Positions 47,905 through 62,630 of a stretch of 64,000 nt of DNA are shown piece after piece. Source of the DNA: Zeugodacus cucurbitae. Its lineage: Eukaryota > Arthropoda > Insecta > Diptera > Tephritidae. The notes beneath the pieces are model-generated. The model searched no databases. It saw only the letters and a program-made list of their open reading frames with translations, and was not told the DNA's origin. Every line of letters begins with the position of its first letter. The first letter of the stretch is position 1. Both the position numbers and the translations under genes were made by a program. The DNA lies in assembly GCF_028554725.1 (NCBI RefSeq), contig NC_071668.1, positions 48,651,732 to 48,715,731 of the forward strand, read 5' to 3'.

Positions 47905-49899
47905 TTATTGTTGAGAAATGCCCTCCATTTCTAAGGCTCGGAAAATCTTAGAAATCGAGTAAATAAAGGCAGCGGTGCGTAAATCATTGCAGAGACCGAA
48001 TTCATTGGCCACAATCTTAATGCCTGCCCCCGCAGTTTCCATAACTGTTTGTAGTCCTGCGTCTACAATATCCGCCTCCTTCGTACAGTCTCTTATGAGC
48101 TTTAACTTTTTGTTTGGCTTGAACTTATCCTAAATAAATAAATTAAAAAAATTCATATTAACAAATTAACTTATTTGCACGGTGGTCAAAGTTCACTTAC
48201 CTCGCACTCATTCATGGAGTTAAAGATCTCGTTGATTATGGCTTTCTCGCGTTTAACATTCATTTTGCCATAAGATACATGATTGATATTCTTTAAGTAC
48301 TCAAAGTAGGATACCGTTACACCGCCAGCATTGCAAAACAAATCCGGTATAATGAGTACATTCTTTTTACGTAATATTTCATCGGCAGCTGGCGTCGAAG
48401 GACCATTAGCGCCTTCTAAAATCATCTTGGCTTGTACACTGTTAGCATTTTCGACAGTGAGAACCTTTTGCGTAGAGCAAGGCATTAGTATATCGCATTT
48501 TTCACCCAACAAACTGCCCTCTTTTTCGGTGGCTTTGGTATAGCCCTTGATTGATTTATTATTTTTTGCATAATACTCCATTAAGTCCTAAGTATATGAA
48601 GAAAATTAAAAAAATATTATCATGGAGATATTTATTTTCAATACGCCACATACCTTTGGATCAATGCCATTCTCATTTACTAGAGACACGTCAAATTCTT
48701 GAACACCGATCAGTTTGGCACCGGCTTCCACTACAAAAACGGATGCATGGGAACCGACATTGCCAAACCCTTGTACGATCACGGTTTTATCTTTCCAACC
48801 AGTCTTCCAGCCTAATAAATCCATCCAATCTTTATCCATAATAAAACATTCAGCCGCCTTAAATAGACCACGTCCCGTGGCGGCGGTGCGACCATTTATA
48901 CCGCCTATTTCTACTGGCTTACCAGTCGTGATGGCCAATGCATCTACATCGTTATAGCCTAGAAGAACAATTTATTTGTCTATCAAGACGTTTTCTAATA
49001 TTTCATAAAAAAAAATTACCAAAAGTTTTAATATATTGATCCACCAACCAACTCATCTCGCGTTGGCTGGTATTCACATCTGGTGCCGGTACATCTATAC
49101 CCGGACCTATCATATTGCGACGTAATAGCTCCATTGTATAGCGACGCGTAATTGTTTGCAATTCTTGTGCAGTATACTTCTTCGGGTCGATACGTATGCC
49201 ACCCTTGGAACCACCAAACGGTACATTCACGCAAGCCGTCTTAAACGCCATCAGATAAGCCAAAGCGCGTATCTCATCGGCGTCGACGTCCATGGCAAAA
49301 CGTATGCCTACAAAAGAGGAACGGATATTATCAGTCAGTTATATATATCATGCTAGACATCAGCAGTTGAAGCATTGAAAAGGAAGAACATTTTCTTGAA
49401 ACACACAACTACATGCATATATTCTAGAAAATTCGTTGAGAAATTTTTTGAATATACCAGCTTTTCTAGAAAAATAATAGCCAATAATATAATTGAACCC
49501 ACCGCCTTTGAGTGGTAATCTGTGTCTAGTGTGGTGTGCGCGATAGCCGGTGATTAGCTCGTAATTGCCATCACTTCTTATTATAGGGAAGGTAACTTCC
49601 AATAGATTTGTAGTGCAGCCCATCAATTTAAGCATGGCGGAAACACGTTGTTCACGCTGTTCCTTCTTCATGTAAGGATACTTTTCCAGCTCCTTTATCA
49701 TCATCGGCTCCATTAGCTGAGCGGCCGAGTGATAATAATACTCAACCATGTGTGCAAATGGTGGGTCTTTGTCTTTATTGATTTTTTCCAAATGCTTGGG
49801 CATCACGTGCTTTTCACGCGTAGCTCCAAGTCCGGTCCAGTTTAAAACTGTCTTCGATAGTGAAGATCGTAAAAGTTTACCATTTAAAAGGAAGGACAT
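47905..49899 (-). CDS. Gdh: Glutamate dehydrogenase, copy 16 (consensus protein)
   Basis: Exons 49503-49899, 49020-49307, 48654-48958, 48201-48587, 47905-48129. Protein equals consensus; all splice sites standard. The palindrome is intact, unlike in copies 15 and 18 on either side of it and copy 17. Confidence 0.95.
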
Positions 49900-50354
49900 A
49901 TTGCCTTGCGATAATGCAATCCCAGTTATGATTTTTTTTGTGTGTTTTTGTAAGAAATTTTTTGCACTCACTTTTTCGGCAATTATTTTGGTATCCGCTG
50001 ATTTTGTTGTATATTGTATATATACAATTGTATTACGAATATATAAATATTCCACAATATTCAGTAAGAAAATATTTTTTGTTTATTTATTATTTGCGTC
50101 AGGTTTTTTTTTGTAATTATTTTCTTCGAGAACAAATTCAAATCGCTCCGTTCAACACAACTGTTCTTATGAAAATCTCAATATCAACTGAACTGAGAAA
50201 AATAAATTTGTCAATATTGACTGTTTATGTTTTGAAGTTTTGATTTTTTCTGTTGAAAATATGTTAATGTTAATGTTTTTTTAATGTTAATTATTTTATT
50301 CTGGCAAAAATTTTGGATTTTGGGGATCGTAAAAAATGACGAATAATGCATAAT

Positions 50355-50585
50355 AACCCCTACCCACTTACTACGCTATTTTTGGTGCATTTGGTGGATG
50401 GATTTTTGGTACCATTCACCACTTTTTTGGTGCATTTTGGTGCATTTGATGCATTGGCGCGTGGTGAAAAACCGATTTTTTCACGGCGCGCAAATGGGGT
50501 TATACAGGTCGTATGAGTACCATATTACCAAAAACAGAAAAACAGATATAAGGGTACCAAAAACAGAGGTAAGTGGGTAGGGGTT
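50355..50585. mobile_element. MITE-like element, spacer 16
   Basis: Same element, TTGGCGCG form. Confidence 0.65.
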
Positions 50586-50859
50586 TTGTTTTTTAATTGT
50601 AAAACTGTTGCTGTCAAGAAGCCATTTTGTTTGTGTTTGTGTAAAGAAATATTTATTTAAAAATTGAAGAAAAATATACAAAAGGATATTACACTTTGGA
50701 TCTTATAAATATATAAATGTAAAATGTGTAAAAATAAACAATCGCCTAGCGACTTCAGACGCATTCTGCAATTATTGCTGAGAAATGCCCTCCAATTCTA
50801 ATGCTCGGAAAATCTTCGAAATCGAGTAAATAAAGGCGGCGGTGCGTAAATCATTGCAG
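50586..50859 (-). pseudogene. Truncated exon-5 fragment, spacer 16
   Basis: Break at 50859; MITE remnant to 50900. Confidence 0.85.
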
Positions 50860-51088
50860 TGGTGAATGCCACCAAAATTGGCGTAGTAAGTGGGTAGGGG
50901 GTTTTTTTTTTAATTGTTAAACTGTTGCTGTCAAGAAGCCATTCTGTTTGTGTTTTTGTAAAGAAATATTTATTTAAAAATTTAAGAAAAATATACAAAA
51001 GGATATTACACTTTGGACCTTATAAATATATAAATGTAAAATTTGTAAAAATAAATAATCGCCAAGCGACTTCAGACGCATTCTGTAA

Positions 51089-53082
51089 TTATTGTTGAGA
51101 AATGCCCTCCATTTCTAAGGCTCGGAAAATCTTAGAAATCGAGTAAATAAAGGCAGCGGTGCGTAAATCATTGCAGAGACCGAATTCATTGGCCACAATC
51201 TTAATGCCTGCCCCCGCAGTTTCCATAACTGTTTGTAGTCCTGCGTCTACAATATCCGCCTCCTTCGTACAGTCTCTTATGAGCTTTAACTTTTTGTTTG
51301 GCTTGAACTTATCCTAAATAAATAAATTAAAAAAATTCATATTAACAAATTAACTTATTTGCACGGTGGTCAAAGTTCACTTACCTCGCACTCATTCATG
51401 GAGTTAAAGATCTCGTTGATTATGGCTTTCTCGCGTTTAACATTCATTTTGCCATAAGATACATGATTGATATTCTTTAAGTACTCAAAGTAGGATACCG
51501 TTACACCGCCAGCATTGCAAAACAAATCCGGTATAATGAGTACATTCTTTTTACGTAATATTTCATCGGCAGCTGGCGTCGAAGGACCATTAGCGCCTTC
51601 TAAAATCATCTTGGCTTGTACACTGTTAGCATTTTCGACAGTGAGAACCTTTTGCGTAGAGCAAGGCATTAGTATATCGCATTTTTCACCCAACAAACTG
51701 CCCTCTTTTTCGGTGGCTTTGGTATAGCCCTTGATTGATTTATTATTTTTTGCATAATACTCCATTAAGTCCTAAGTATATGAAGAAAATTAAAAAAATA
51801 TTATCATGGAGATATTTATTTTCAATACGCCACATACCTTTGGATCTATGCCATTCTCATTCACTAGAGACACGTCAAATTCTTGAACACCGATCAGTTT
51901 GGCACCGGCTTCCACTACAAAAACGGATGCATGGGAACCGACATTGCCAAACCCTTGTACGATCACGGTTTTATCTTTCCAACCAGTCTTCCAGCCTAAT
52001 AAATCCATCCAATCTTTATCCATAATAAAACATTCAGCCGCCTTAAATAGACCACGTCCCGTGGCGGCGGTGCGACCATTTATACCGCCTATTTCTACTG
52101 GCTTACCAGTCGTGATGGCCAATGCATCTACATCGTTATAGCCTAGAAGAACAATTTATTTGTCTATCAAGACGTTTTCTAATATTTCATAAAAAAAATT
52201 ACCAAAAGTTTTAATATATTGATCCACCAACCAACTCATCTCGCGTTGGCTGGTATTCACATCTGGTGCCGGTACATCTATACCCGGACCTATCATATTG
52301 CGACGTAATAGCTCCATTGTATAGCGACGCGTAATTGTTTGCAATTCTTGTGCAGTATACTTCTTCGGGTCGATACGTATGCCACCCTTGGAACCACCAA
52401 ACGGTACATTCACGCAAGCCGTCTTAAACGCCATCAGATAAGCCAAAGCGCGTATCTCATCGGCGTCGACGTCCATGGCAAAACGTATGCCTACAAAAGA
52501 GGAACGGATATGATCAGTCAGTTATATATATCATGCTAGACATCAGCAGTTGAAGCATTGAAAAGGAAGAACATTTTCTTGAAACACACAACTACATGCA
52601 TATATTCTAGAAAATTCGTTGAGAAATTTTTTGAATATACCAGCTTTTCTAGAAAAATAATAGCCAATAATATAATTGAACCCACCGCCTTTGAGTGGTA
52701 ATCTGTGTCTAGTGTGGTGTGCGCGATAGCCGGTGATTAGCTCGTAATTGCCATCACTTCTTATTATAGGGAAGGTAACTTCCAATAGATTTGTAGTGCA
52801 GCCCATCAATTTAAGCATGGCGGAAACACGTTGTTCACGCTGTTCCTTCTTCATGTAAGGATACTTTTCCAGCTCCTTTATCATCATCGCCTCCATTAGC
52901 TGAGCGGCCGAGTGATAATAATACTCAACCATGTGTGCAAATGGTGGGTCTTTGTCTTTATTGATTTTTTCCAAATGCTTGGGCATCACGTGCTTTTCAC
53001 GCGTAGCCCCAAGTCCGGTCCAGTTTAAAACTGTCTTCGATAGTGAAGATCGTAAAAGTTTACCATTTAAAAGGAAGGACAT
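51089..53082 (-). CDS. Gdh: Glutamate dehydrogenase, copy 17
   Basis: Exons 52686-53082, 52203-52490, 51838-52142, 51385-51771, 51089-51313; open. One replacement, P65A (52888-52890), the only amino-acid change in exon 1 anywhere in the array. Silent V322 and I327 changes are shared with copies 8 and 9, about 25 kb away. Confidence 0.94.
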
Positions 53083-53538
53083 ATTGCCTTGCGATAATGC
53101 AATCCCAGTTATGATTTTTTTTTGTGTGTTTTTGTAAGAAATTTTTTGCACTCACTTTTTCGGCAATTATTTTGGTATCCGCTGATTTTGTTGTATATTG
53201 TATATATACAATTGTATTACGAATATATAAATATTCCACAATATTCAGTAAGAAAATATTTTTTGTTTATTTATTATTTGCGTCAGGTTTTTTTTTGTAA
53301 TTATTTTCTTCGAGAACAAATTCAAATCGCTCCGTTCAACACAACTGTTCTTATGAAAATCTCAATATCAACTGAACTGAGAAAAATAAATTTGACAATA
53401 TTGACTGTTTATGTTTTGAAGTTTTGATTTTTTCTGTTGAAAATATGTTAATGTTAATGTTTTTTTAATGTTAATTATTTTATTCTGGCAAAAATTTTGG
53501 ATTTTGGGGATCGTAAAAAATGACGAATAATGCATAAT

Positions 53539-53769
53539 AACCCCTACCCACTTACTACGCTATTTTTGGTGCATTTGGTGGATGGATTTTTGGTACCATT
53601 CACCACTTTTTTGGTGCATTTTGGTGCATTTGATGCATTGACGCGTGGTGAAAAACCGATTTTTTCACGGCGCGCAAATGGGGTTATACAGGTCGTATGA
53701 GTACCATATTACCAAAAACAGAAAAACAGATATAAGGGTACCAAAAACAGAGGTAAGTGGGTAGGGGTT
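53539..53769. mobile_element. MITE-like element, spacer 17
   Basis: Same element, TTGACGCG form. Confidence 0.65.
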
Positions 53770-54043
53770 TTGTTTTTTAATTGTAAAACTGTTGCTGTCA
53801 AGAAGCCATTTTGTTTGTGTTTGTGTAAAGAAATATTTATTTAAAAATTGAAGAAAAATATACAAAAGGATATTACACTTTGGATCTTATAAATATATAA
53901 ATGTAAAATGTGTAAAAATAAACAATCGCCTAGCGACTTCAGACGCATTCTGCAATTATTGCTGAGAAATGCCCTCCAATTCTAATGCTCGGAAAATCTT
54001 CGAAATCGAGTAAATAAAGGCGGCGGTGCGTAAATCATTGCAG
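53770..54043 (-). pseudogene. Truncated exon-5 fragment, spacer 17
   Basis: Break at 54043; MITE remnant to 54084. Confidence 0.85.
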
Positions 54044-54272
54044 TGGTGAATGCCACCAAAATTGGCGTAGTAAGTGGGTAGGGGTTTTTTTTTTTAATTG
54101 TTAAACTGTTGCTGTCAAGAAGCCATTCTGTTTGTGTTTTTGTAAAGAAATATTTATTTAAAAATTTAAGAAAAATATACAAAAGGATATTACACTTTGG
54201 ACCTTATAAATATATAAATGTAAAATTTGTAAAAATAAATAATCGCCAAGCGACTTCAGACGCATTCTGTAA

Positions 54273-56267
54273 TTATTGTTGAGAAATGCCCTCCATTTCT
54301 AAGGCTCGGAAAATCTTAGAAATCGAGTAAATAAAGGCAGCGGTGCGTAAATCATTGCAGAGACCGAATTCATTGGCCACAATCTTAATGCCTGCCCCCG
54401 CAGTTTCCATAACTGTTTGTAGTCCTGCGTCTACAATATCCGCCTCCTTCGTACAGTCTCTTATGAGCTTTAACTTTTTGTTTGGCTTGAACTTATCCTA
54501 AATAAATAAATTAAAAAAATTCATATTAACAAATTAACTTATTTGCACGGTGGTCAAAGTTCACTTACCTCGCACTCATTCATGGAGTTAAAGATCTCGT
54601 TGATTATGGCTTTCTCGCGTTTAACATTCATTTTGCCATAAGATACATGATTGATATTCTTTAAGTACTCAAAGTAGGATACCGTTACACCGCCAGCATT
54701 GCAAAACAAATCCGGTATAATGAGTACATTCTTTTTACGTAATATTTCATCGGCAGCTGGCGTCGAAGGACCATTAGCGCCTTCTAAAATCATCTTGGCT
54801 TGTACACTGTTAGCATTTTCGACAGTGAGAACCTTTTGCGTAGAGCAAGGCATTAGTATATCGCATTTTTCACCCAACAAACTGCCCTCTTTTTCGGTGG
54901 CTTTGGTATAGCCCTTGATTGATTTATTATTTTTTGCATAATACTCCATTAAGTCCTAAGTATATGAAGAAAATTAAAAAAATATTATCATGGAGATATT
55001 TATTTTCAATACGCCACATACCTTTGGATCAATGCCATTCTCATTTACTAGAGACACGTCAAATTCTTGAACACCGATCAGTTTGGCACCGGCTTCCACT
55101 ACAAAAACGGATGCATGGGAACCGACATTGCCAAACCCTTGTACGATCACGGTTTTATCTTTCCAACCAGTCTTCCAGCCTAATAAATCCATCCAATCTT
55201 TATCCATAATAAAACATTCAGCCGCCTTAAATAGACCACGTCCCGTGGCGGCGGTGCGACCATTTATACCGCCTATTTCTACTGGCTTACCAGTCGTGAT
55301 GGCCAATGCATCTACATCGTTATAGCCTAGAAGAACAATTTATTTGTCTATCAAGACGTTTTCTAATATTTCATAAAAAAAAATTACCAAAAGTTTTAAT
55401 ATATTGATCCACCAACCAACTCATCTCGCGTTGGCTGGTATTCACATCTGGTGCCGGTACATCTATACCCGGACCTATCATATTGCGACGTAATAGCTCC
55501 ATTGTATAGCGACGCGTAATTGTTTGCAATTCTTGTGCAGTATACTTCTTCGGGTCGATACGTATGCCACCCTTGGAACCACCAAACGGTACATTCACGC
55601 AAGCCGTCTTAAACGCCATCAGATAAGCCAAAGCGCGTATCTCATCGGCGTCGACGTCCATGGCAAAACGTATGCCTACAAAAGAGGAACGGATATTATC
55701 AGTCAGTTATATATATCATGCTAGACATCAGCAGTTGAAGCATTGAAAAGGAAGAACATTTTCTTGAAACACACAACTACATGCATATATTCTAGAAAAT
55801 TCGTTGAGAAATTTTTTGAATATACCAGCTTTTCTAGAAAAATAATAGCCAATAATATAATTGAACCCACCGCCTTTGAGTGGTAATCTGTGTCTAGTGT
55901 GGTGTGCGCGATAGCCGGTGATTAGCTCGTAATTGCCATCACTTCTTATTATAGGGAAGGTAACTTCCAATAGATTTGTAGTGCAGCCCATCAATTTAAG
56001 CATGGCGGAAACACGTTGTTCACGCTGTTCCTTCTTCATGTAAGGATACTTTTCCAGCTCCTTTATCATCATCGGCTCCATTAGCTGAGCGGCCGAGTGA
56101 TAATAATACTCAACCATGTGTGCAAATGGTGGGTCTTTGTCTTTATTGATTTTTTCCAAATGCTTGGGCATCACGTGCTTTTCACGCGTAGCTCCAAGTC
56201 CGGTCCAGTTTAAAACTGTCTTCGATAGTGAAGATCGTAAAAGTTTACCATTTAAAAGGAAGGACAT
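54273..56267 (-). CDS. Gdh: Glutamate dehydrogenase, copy 18 (consensus protein)
   Basis: Exons 55871-56267, 55388-55675, 55022-55326, 54569-54955, 54273-54497. Protein equals consensus, but the flank has the same palindrome loss as copy 15, so it separates coding identity from promoter type. Confidence 0.95.
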
Positions 56268-56720
56268 ATTGCCTTGCGATAATGCAATCCCAGTTATGAT
56301 TTTTTTTGTGTGTTTTTGTAAGAAATTTTTTGCACTCACTTTTTCGGCAATTATTTTGGTATCCGCTGATTTTGTTGTATATTGTAGTTACAATTGTATT
56401 ACGAATATATAAATATTCCACAATATTCAGTAAGAAAATATTTTTTGTTTATTTATTATTTGCGTCAGGTTTTTTTTTGTAATTATTTTCTTCGAGAACA
56501 AATTCAAATCGCTCCGTTCAACACAACTGTTCTTATGAAAATCTCAATATCAACTGAACTGAGAAAAATAAATTTGTCAATATTGACTGTTTATGTTTTG
56601 AAGTTTTGATTTTTTCTGTTGAAAATATGTTAATGTTAATGTTTTTTTAATGTTAATTATTTTATTCTGGCAAAAATTTTGGATTTTGGGGATCGTAAAA
56701 AATGACGAATAATGCATAAT
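56268..56720 (-). promoter_or_regulatory. 5' flank of copy 18, palindrome disrupted
   Basis: TTGTAGTTACAA at 56382-56393 in place of the 14-bp palindrome, as in copy 15. No gene seen. Confidence 0.45.
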
Positions 56721-56951
56721 AACCCCTACCCACTTACTACGCTATTTTTGGTGCATTTGGTGGATGGATTTTTGGTACCATTCACCACTTTTTTGGTGCA
56801 TTTTGGTGCATTTGATGCATTGGCGCGTGGTGAAAAACCGATTTTTTCACGGCGCGCAAATGGGGTTATACAGGTCGTATGAGTACCATATTACCAAAAA
56901 CAGAAAAACAGATATAAGGGTACCAAAAACAGAGGTAAGTGGGTAGGGGTT
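56721..56951. mobile_element. MITE-like element, spacer 18
   Basis: Same element, TTGGCGCG form. Confidence 0.65.
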
Positions 56952-57225
56952 TTGTTTTTTAATTGTAAAACTGTTGCTGTCAAGAAGCCATTTTGTTTGT
57001 GTTTGTGTAAAGAAATATTTATTTAAAAATTGAAGAAAAATATACAAAAGGATATTACACTTTGGATCTTATAAATATATAAATGTAAAATGTGTAAAAA
57101 TAAACAATCGCCTAGCGACTTCAGACGCATTCTGCAATTATTGCTGAGAAATGCCCTCCAATTCTAATGCTCGGAAAATCTTCGAAATCGAGTAAATAAA
57201 GGCGGCGGTGCGTAAATCATTGCAG
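56952..57225 (-). pseudogene. Truncated exon-5 fragment, spacer 18
   Basis: Break at 57225; MITE remnant to 57266. Confidence 0.85.
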
Positions 57226-57453
57226 TGGTGAATGCCACCAAAATTGGCGTAGTAAGTGGGTAGGGGTTTTTTTTTTAATTGTTAAACTGTCGCTGTCAAG
57301 AAGCCATTCTGTTTGTGTTTTTGTAAAGAAATATTTATTTAAAAATTTAAGAAAAATATACAAAAGGATATTACACTTTGGATCTTATAAATATATAAAT
57401 GTAAAATTTGTAAAAATAAATAATCGCCAAGCGACTTCAGACGCATTCTGTAA

Positions 57454-59448
57454 TTATTGTTGAGAAATGCCCTCCATTTCTAAGGCTCGGAAAATCTTAG
57501 AAATCGAGTAAATAAAGGCAGCGGTGCGTAAATCATTGCAGAGACCGAATTCATTGGCCACAATCTTAATGCCTGCCCCCGCAGTTTCCATAACTGTTTG
57601 TAGTCCTGCGTCTACAATATCCGCCTCCTTCGTACAGTCTCTTATGAGCTTTAACTTTTTGTTTGGCTTGAACTTATCCTAAATAAATAAATTAAAAAAA
57701 TTCATATTAACAAATTAACTTATTTGCACGGTGGTCAAAGTTCACTTACCTCGCACTCATTCATGGAGTTAAAGATCTCGTTGATTATGGCTTTCTCGCG
57801 TTTAACATTCATTTTGCCATAAGATACATGATTGATATTCTTTAAGTACTCAAAGTAGGATACCGTTACACCGCCAGCATTGCAAAACAAATCCGGTATA
57901 ATGAGTACATTCTTTTTACGTAATATTTCATCGGCAGCTGGCGTCGAAGGACCATTAGCGCCTTCTAAAATCATCTTGGCTTGTACACTGTTAGCATTTT
58001 CGACAGTGAGAACCTTTTGCGTAGAGCAAGGCATTAGTATATCGCATTTTTCACCCAACAAACTGCCCTCTTTTTCGGTGGCTTTGGTATAGCCCTTGAT
58101 TGATTTATTATTTTTTGCATAATACTCCATTAAGTCCTAAGTATATGAAGAAAATTAAAAAAATATTATCATGGAGATATTTATTTTCAATACGCCACAT
58201 ACCTTTGGATCAATGCCATTCTCATTTACTAGAGACACGTCAAATTCTTGAACACCGATCAGTTTGGCACCGGCTTCCACTACAAAAACGGATGCATGGG
58301 AACCGACATTGCCAAACCCTTGTACGATCACGGTTTTATCTTTCCAACCAGTCTTCCAGCCTAATAAATCCATCCAATCTTTATCCATAATAAAACATTC
58401 AGCCGCCTTAAATAGACCACGTCCCGTGGCGGCGGTGCGACCATTTATACCGCCTATTTCTACTGGCTTACCAGTCGTGATGGCCAATGCATCTACATCG
58501 TTATAGCCTAGAAGAACAATTTATTTGTCTATCAAGACGTTTTCTAATATTTCATAAAAAAAAATTACCAAAAGTTTTAATATATTGATCCACCAACCAA
58601 CTCATCTCGCGTTGGCTGGTATTCACATCTGGTGCCGGTACATCTATACCCGGACCTATCATATTGCGACGTAATAGCTCCATTGTATAGCGACGCGTAA
58701 TTGTTTGCAATTCTTGTGCAGTATACTTCTTCGGGTCGATACGTATGCCACCCTTGGAACCACCAAACGGTACATTCACGCAAGCCGTCTTAAACGCCAT
58801 CAGATAAGCCAAAGCGCGTATCTCATCGGCGTCGACGTCCATGGCAAAACGTATGCCTACAAAAGAGGAACGGATATTATCAGTCAGTTATATATATCAT
58901 GCTAGACATCAGCAGTTGAAGCATTGAAAAGGAAGAACATTTTCTTGAAACACACAACTACATGCATATATTCTAGAAAATTCGTTGAGAAATTTTTTGA
59001 ATATACCAGCTTTTCTAGAAAAATAATAGCCAATAATATAATTGAACCCACCGCCTTTGAGTGGTAATCTGTGTCTAGTGTGGTGTGCGCGATAGCCGGT
59101 GATTAGCTCGTAATTGCCATCACTTCTTATTATAGGGAAGGTAACTTCCAATAGATTTGTAGTGCAGCCCATCAATTTAAGCATGGCGGAAACACGTTGT
59201 TCACGCTGTTCCTTCTTCATGTAAGGATACTTTTCCAGCTCCTTTATCATCATCGGCTCCATTAGCTGAGCGGCCGAGTGATAATAATACTCAACCATGT
59301 GTGCAAATGGTGGGTCTTTGTCTTTATTGATTTTTTCCAAATGCTTGGGCATCACGTGCTTTTCACGCGTAGCTCCAAGTCCGGTCCAGTTTAAAACTGT
59401 CTTCGATAGTGAAGATCGTAAAAGTTTACCATTTAAAAGGAAGGACAT
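57454..59448 (-). CDS. Gdh: Glutamate dehydrogenase, copy 19 (consensus protein)
   Basis: Exons 59052-59448, 58569-58856, 58203-58507, 57750-58136, 57454-57678. Protein equals consensus. The possible 5'-UTR donor upstream reads GTAAGT (from 59520) instead of GTGAGT. Its 3' UTR has a unique CTGTCGCTG. Confidence 0.95.
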
Positions 59449-59903
59449 ATTGCCTTGCGATAATGCAATCCCAGTTATGATTTTTTTTGTGTGTTTTTGT
59501 AAGAAATTTTTTGCACTTACTTTTTCGGCAATTATTTTGGTATCCGCTGATTTTGTTGTATATTGTATATATACAATTGTATTACGAATATATAAATATT
59601 CCACAATATTCAGTAAGAAAATATTTTTTGTTTATTTATTATTTGCGTCAGGTTTTTTTTTGTAATTATTTTCTTCGAGAACAAATTCAAATCGCTCCGT
59701 TCAACACAACTGTTCTTATGAAAATCTCAATATCAACTGAACTGAGAAAAATAAATTTGTCAATATTGACTGTTTATGTTTTGAAGTTTTGATTTTTTCT
59801 GTTGAAAATATGTTAATGTTAATGTTTTTTTAATGTTAATTATTTTATTCTGGCAAAAATTTTGGATTTTGGGGATCGTAAAAAATGACGAATAATGCAT
59901 AAT

Positions 59904-60133
59904 AACCCCTACCCACTTACTACGCTATTTTTGGTGCATTTGGTGGATGGATTTTTGGTACCATTCACCACTTTTTTGGTGCATTTTGGTGCATTTGATG
60001 CATTGGCGCGTGGTGAAAAACCGATTTTTCACGGCGCGCAAATGGGGTTATACAGGTCGTATGAGTACCATATTACCAAAAACAGAAAAACAGATATAAG
60101 GGTACCAAAAACAGAGGTAAGTGGGTAGGGGTT
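59904..60133. mobile_element. MITE-like element, spacer 19
   Basis: Same element, one T shorter (230 bp) in the loop-side arm of the GTGAAAAA hairpin; TTGGCGCG form. Confidence 0.65.
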
Positions 60134-60407
60134 TTGTTTTTTAATTGTAAAACTGTTGCTGTCAAGAAGCCATTTTGTTTGTGTTTGTGTAAAGAAATAT
60201 TTATTTAAAAATTGAAGAAAAATATACAAAAGGATATTACACTTTGGATCTTATAAATATATAAATGTAAAATGTGTAAAAATAAACAATCGCCTAGCGA
60301 CTTCAGACGCATTCTGCAATTATTGCTGAGAAATGCCCTCCAATTCTAATGCTCGGGAAATCTTCGAAATCGAGTAAATAAAGGCGGCGGTGCGTAAATC
60401 ATTGCAG
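60134..60407 (-). pseudogene. Truncated exon-5 fragment, spacer 19
   Basis: Break at 60407; has GCTCGGGAAATC as in spacer 10. MITE remnant to 60448. Confidence 0.85.
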
Positions 60408-60635
60408 TGGTGAATGCCACCAAAATTGGCGTAGTAAGTGGGTAGGGGTTTTTTTTTTAATTGTTAAACTGTTGCTGTCAAGAAGCCATTCTGTTTGTGT
60501 TTTTGTAAAGAAATATTTATTTAAAAATTTAAGAAAAATATACAAAAGGATATTACACTTTGGATCTTATAAATATATAAATGTAAAATTTGTAAAAATA
60601 AATAATCGCCAAGCGACTTCAGACGCATTCTGTAA

Positions 60636-62630
60636 TTATTGTTGAGAAATGCCCTCCATTTCTAAGGCTCGGAAAATCTTAGAAATCGAGTAAATAAAGG
60701 CAGCGGTGCGTAAATCATTGCAGAGACCGAATTCATTGGCCACAATCTTAATGCCTGCCCCCGCAGTTTCCATAACTGTTTGTAGTCCTGCGTCTACAAT
60801 ATCCGCCTCCTTCGTATAGTCTCTTATGAGCTTTAACTTTTTGTTTGGCTTGAACTTATCCTAAATAAATAAATTAAAAAAATTCATATTAACAAATTAA
60901 CTTATTTGCACGGTGGTCAAAGTTCACTTACCTCGCACTCATTCATGGAGTTAAAGATCTCGTTGATTATGGCTTTCTCGCGTTTAACATTCATTTTGCC
61001 ATAAGATACATGATTGATATTCTTTAAGTACTCAAAGTAGGATACCGTTACACCGCCAGCATTGCAAAACAAATCCGGTATAATGAGTACATTCTTTTTA
61101 CGTAATATTTCATCGGCAGCTGGCGTCGAAGGACCATTAGCGCCTTCTAAAATCATCTTGGCTTGTACACTGTTAGCATTTTCGACAGTGAGAACCTTTT
61201 GCGTAGAGCAAGGCATTAGTATATCGCATTTTTCACCCAACAAACTGCCCTCTTTTTCGGTGGCTTTGGTATAGCCCTTGATTGATTTATTATTTTTTGC
61301 ATAATACTCCATTAAGTCCTAAGTATATGAAGAAAATTAAAAAAATATTATCATGGAGATATTTATTTTCAATACGCCACATACCTTTGGATCAATGCCA
61401 TTCTCATTTACTAGAGACACGTCAAATTCTTGAACACCGATCAGTTTGGCACCGGCTTCCACTACAAAAACGGATGCATGGGAACCGACATTGCCAAACC
61501 CTTGTACGATCACGGTTTTATCTTTCCAACCAGTCTTCCAGCCTAATAAATCCATCCAATCTTTATCCATAATAAAACATTCAGCCGCCTTAAATAGACC
61601 ACGTCCCGTGGCGGCGGTGCGACCATTTATACCGCCTATTTCTACTGGCTTACCAGTCGTGATGGCCAATGCATCTACATCGTTATAGCCTAGAAGAACA
61701 ATTTATTTGTCTATCAAGACGTTTTCTAATATTTCATAAAAAAAAATTACCAAAAGTTTTAATATATTGATCCACCAACCAACTCATCTCGCGTTGGCTG
61801 GTATTCACATCTGGTGCCGGTACATCTATACCCGGACCTATCATATTGCGACGTAATAGCTCCATTGTATAGCGACGCGTAATTGTTTGCAATTCTTGTG
61901 CAGTATACTTCTTCGGGTCGATACGTATGCCACCCTTGGAACCACCAAACGGTACATTCACGCAAGCCGTCTTAAACGCCATCAGATAAGCCAAAGCGCG
62001 TATCTCATCGGCGTCGACGTCCATGGCAAAACGTATGCCTACAAAAGAGGAACGGATATGATCAGTCAGTTATATATATCATGCTAGACATCAGCAGTTG
62101 AAGCATTGAAAAGGAAGAACATTTTCTTGAAACACACAACTACATGCATATATTCTAGAAAATTCGTTGAGAAATTTTTTGAATATACCAGCTTTTCTAG
62201 AAAAATAATAGCCAATAATATAATTGAACCCACCGCCTTTGAGTGGTAATCTGTGTCTAGTGTGGTGTGCGCGATAGCCGGTGATTAGCTCGTAATTGCC
62301 ATCACTTCTTATTATAGGGAAGGTAACTTCCAATAGATTTGTAGTGCAGCCCATCAATTTAAGCATGGCGGAAACACGTTGTTCACGCTGTTCCTTCTTC
62401 ATGTAAGGATACTTTTCCAGCTCCTTTATCATCATCGGCTCCATTAGCTGAGCGGCCGAGTGATAATAATACTCAACCATGTGTGCAAATGGTGGGTCTT
62501 TGTCTTTATTGATTTTTTCCAAATGCTTGGGCATCACGTGCTTTTCACGCGTAGCTCCAAGTCCGGTCCAGTTTAAAACTGTCTTCGATAGTGAAGATCG
62601 TAAAAGTTTACCATTTAAAAGGAAGGACAT
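60636..62630 (-). CDS. Gdh: Glutamate dehydrogenase, copy 20
   Basis: Exons 62234-62630, 61751-62038, 61385-61689, 60932-61318, 60636-60860; open. One replacement, C474Y (60816-60818), within the poorly conserved antenna-to-C-terminal link, where a change is likely tolerated. Confidence 0.94.
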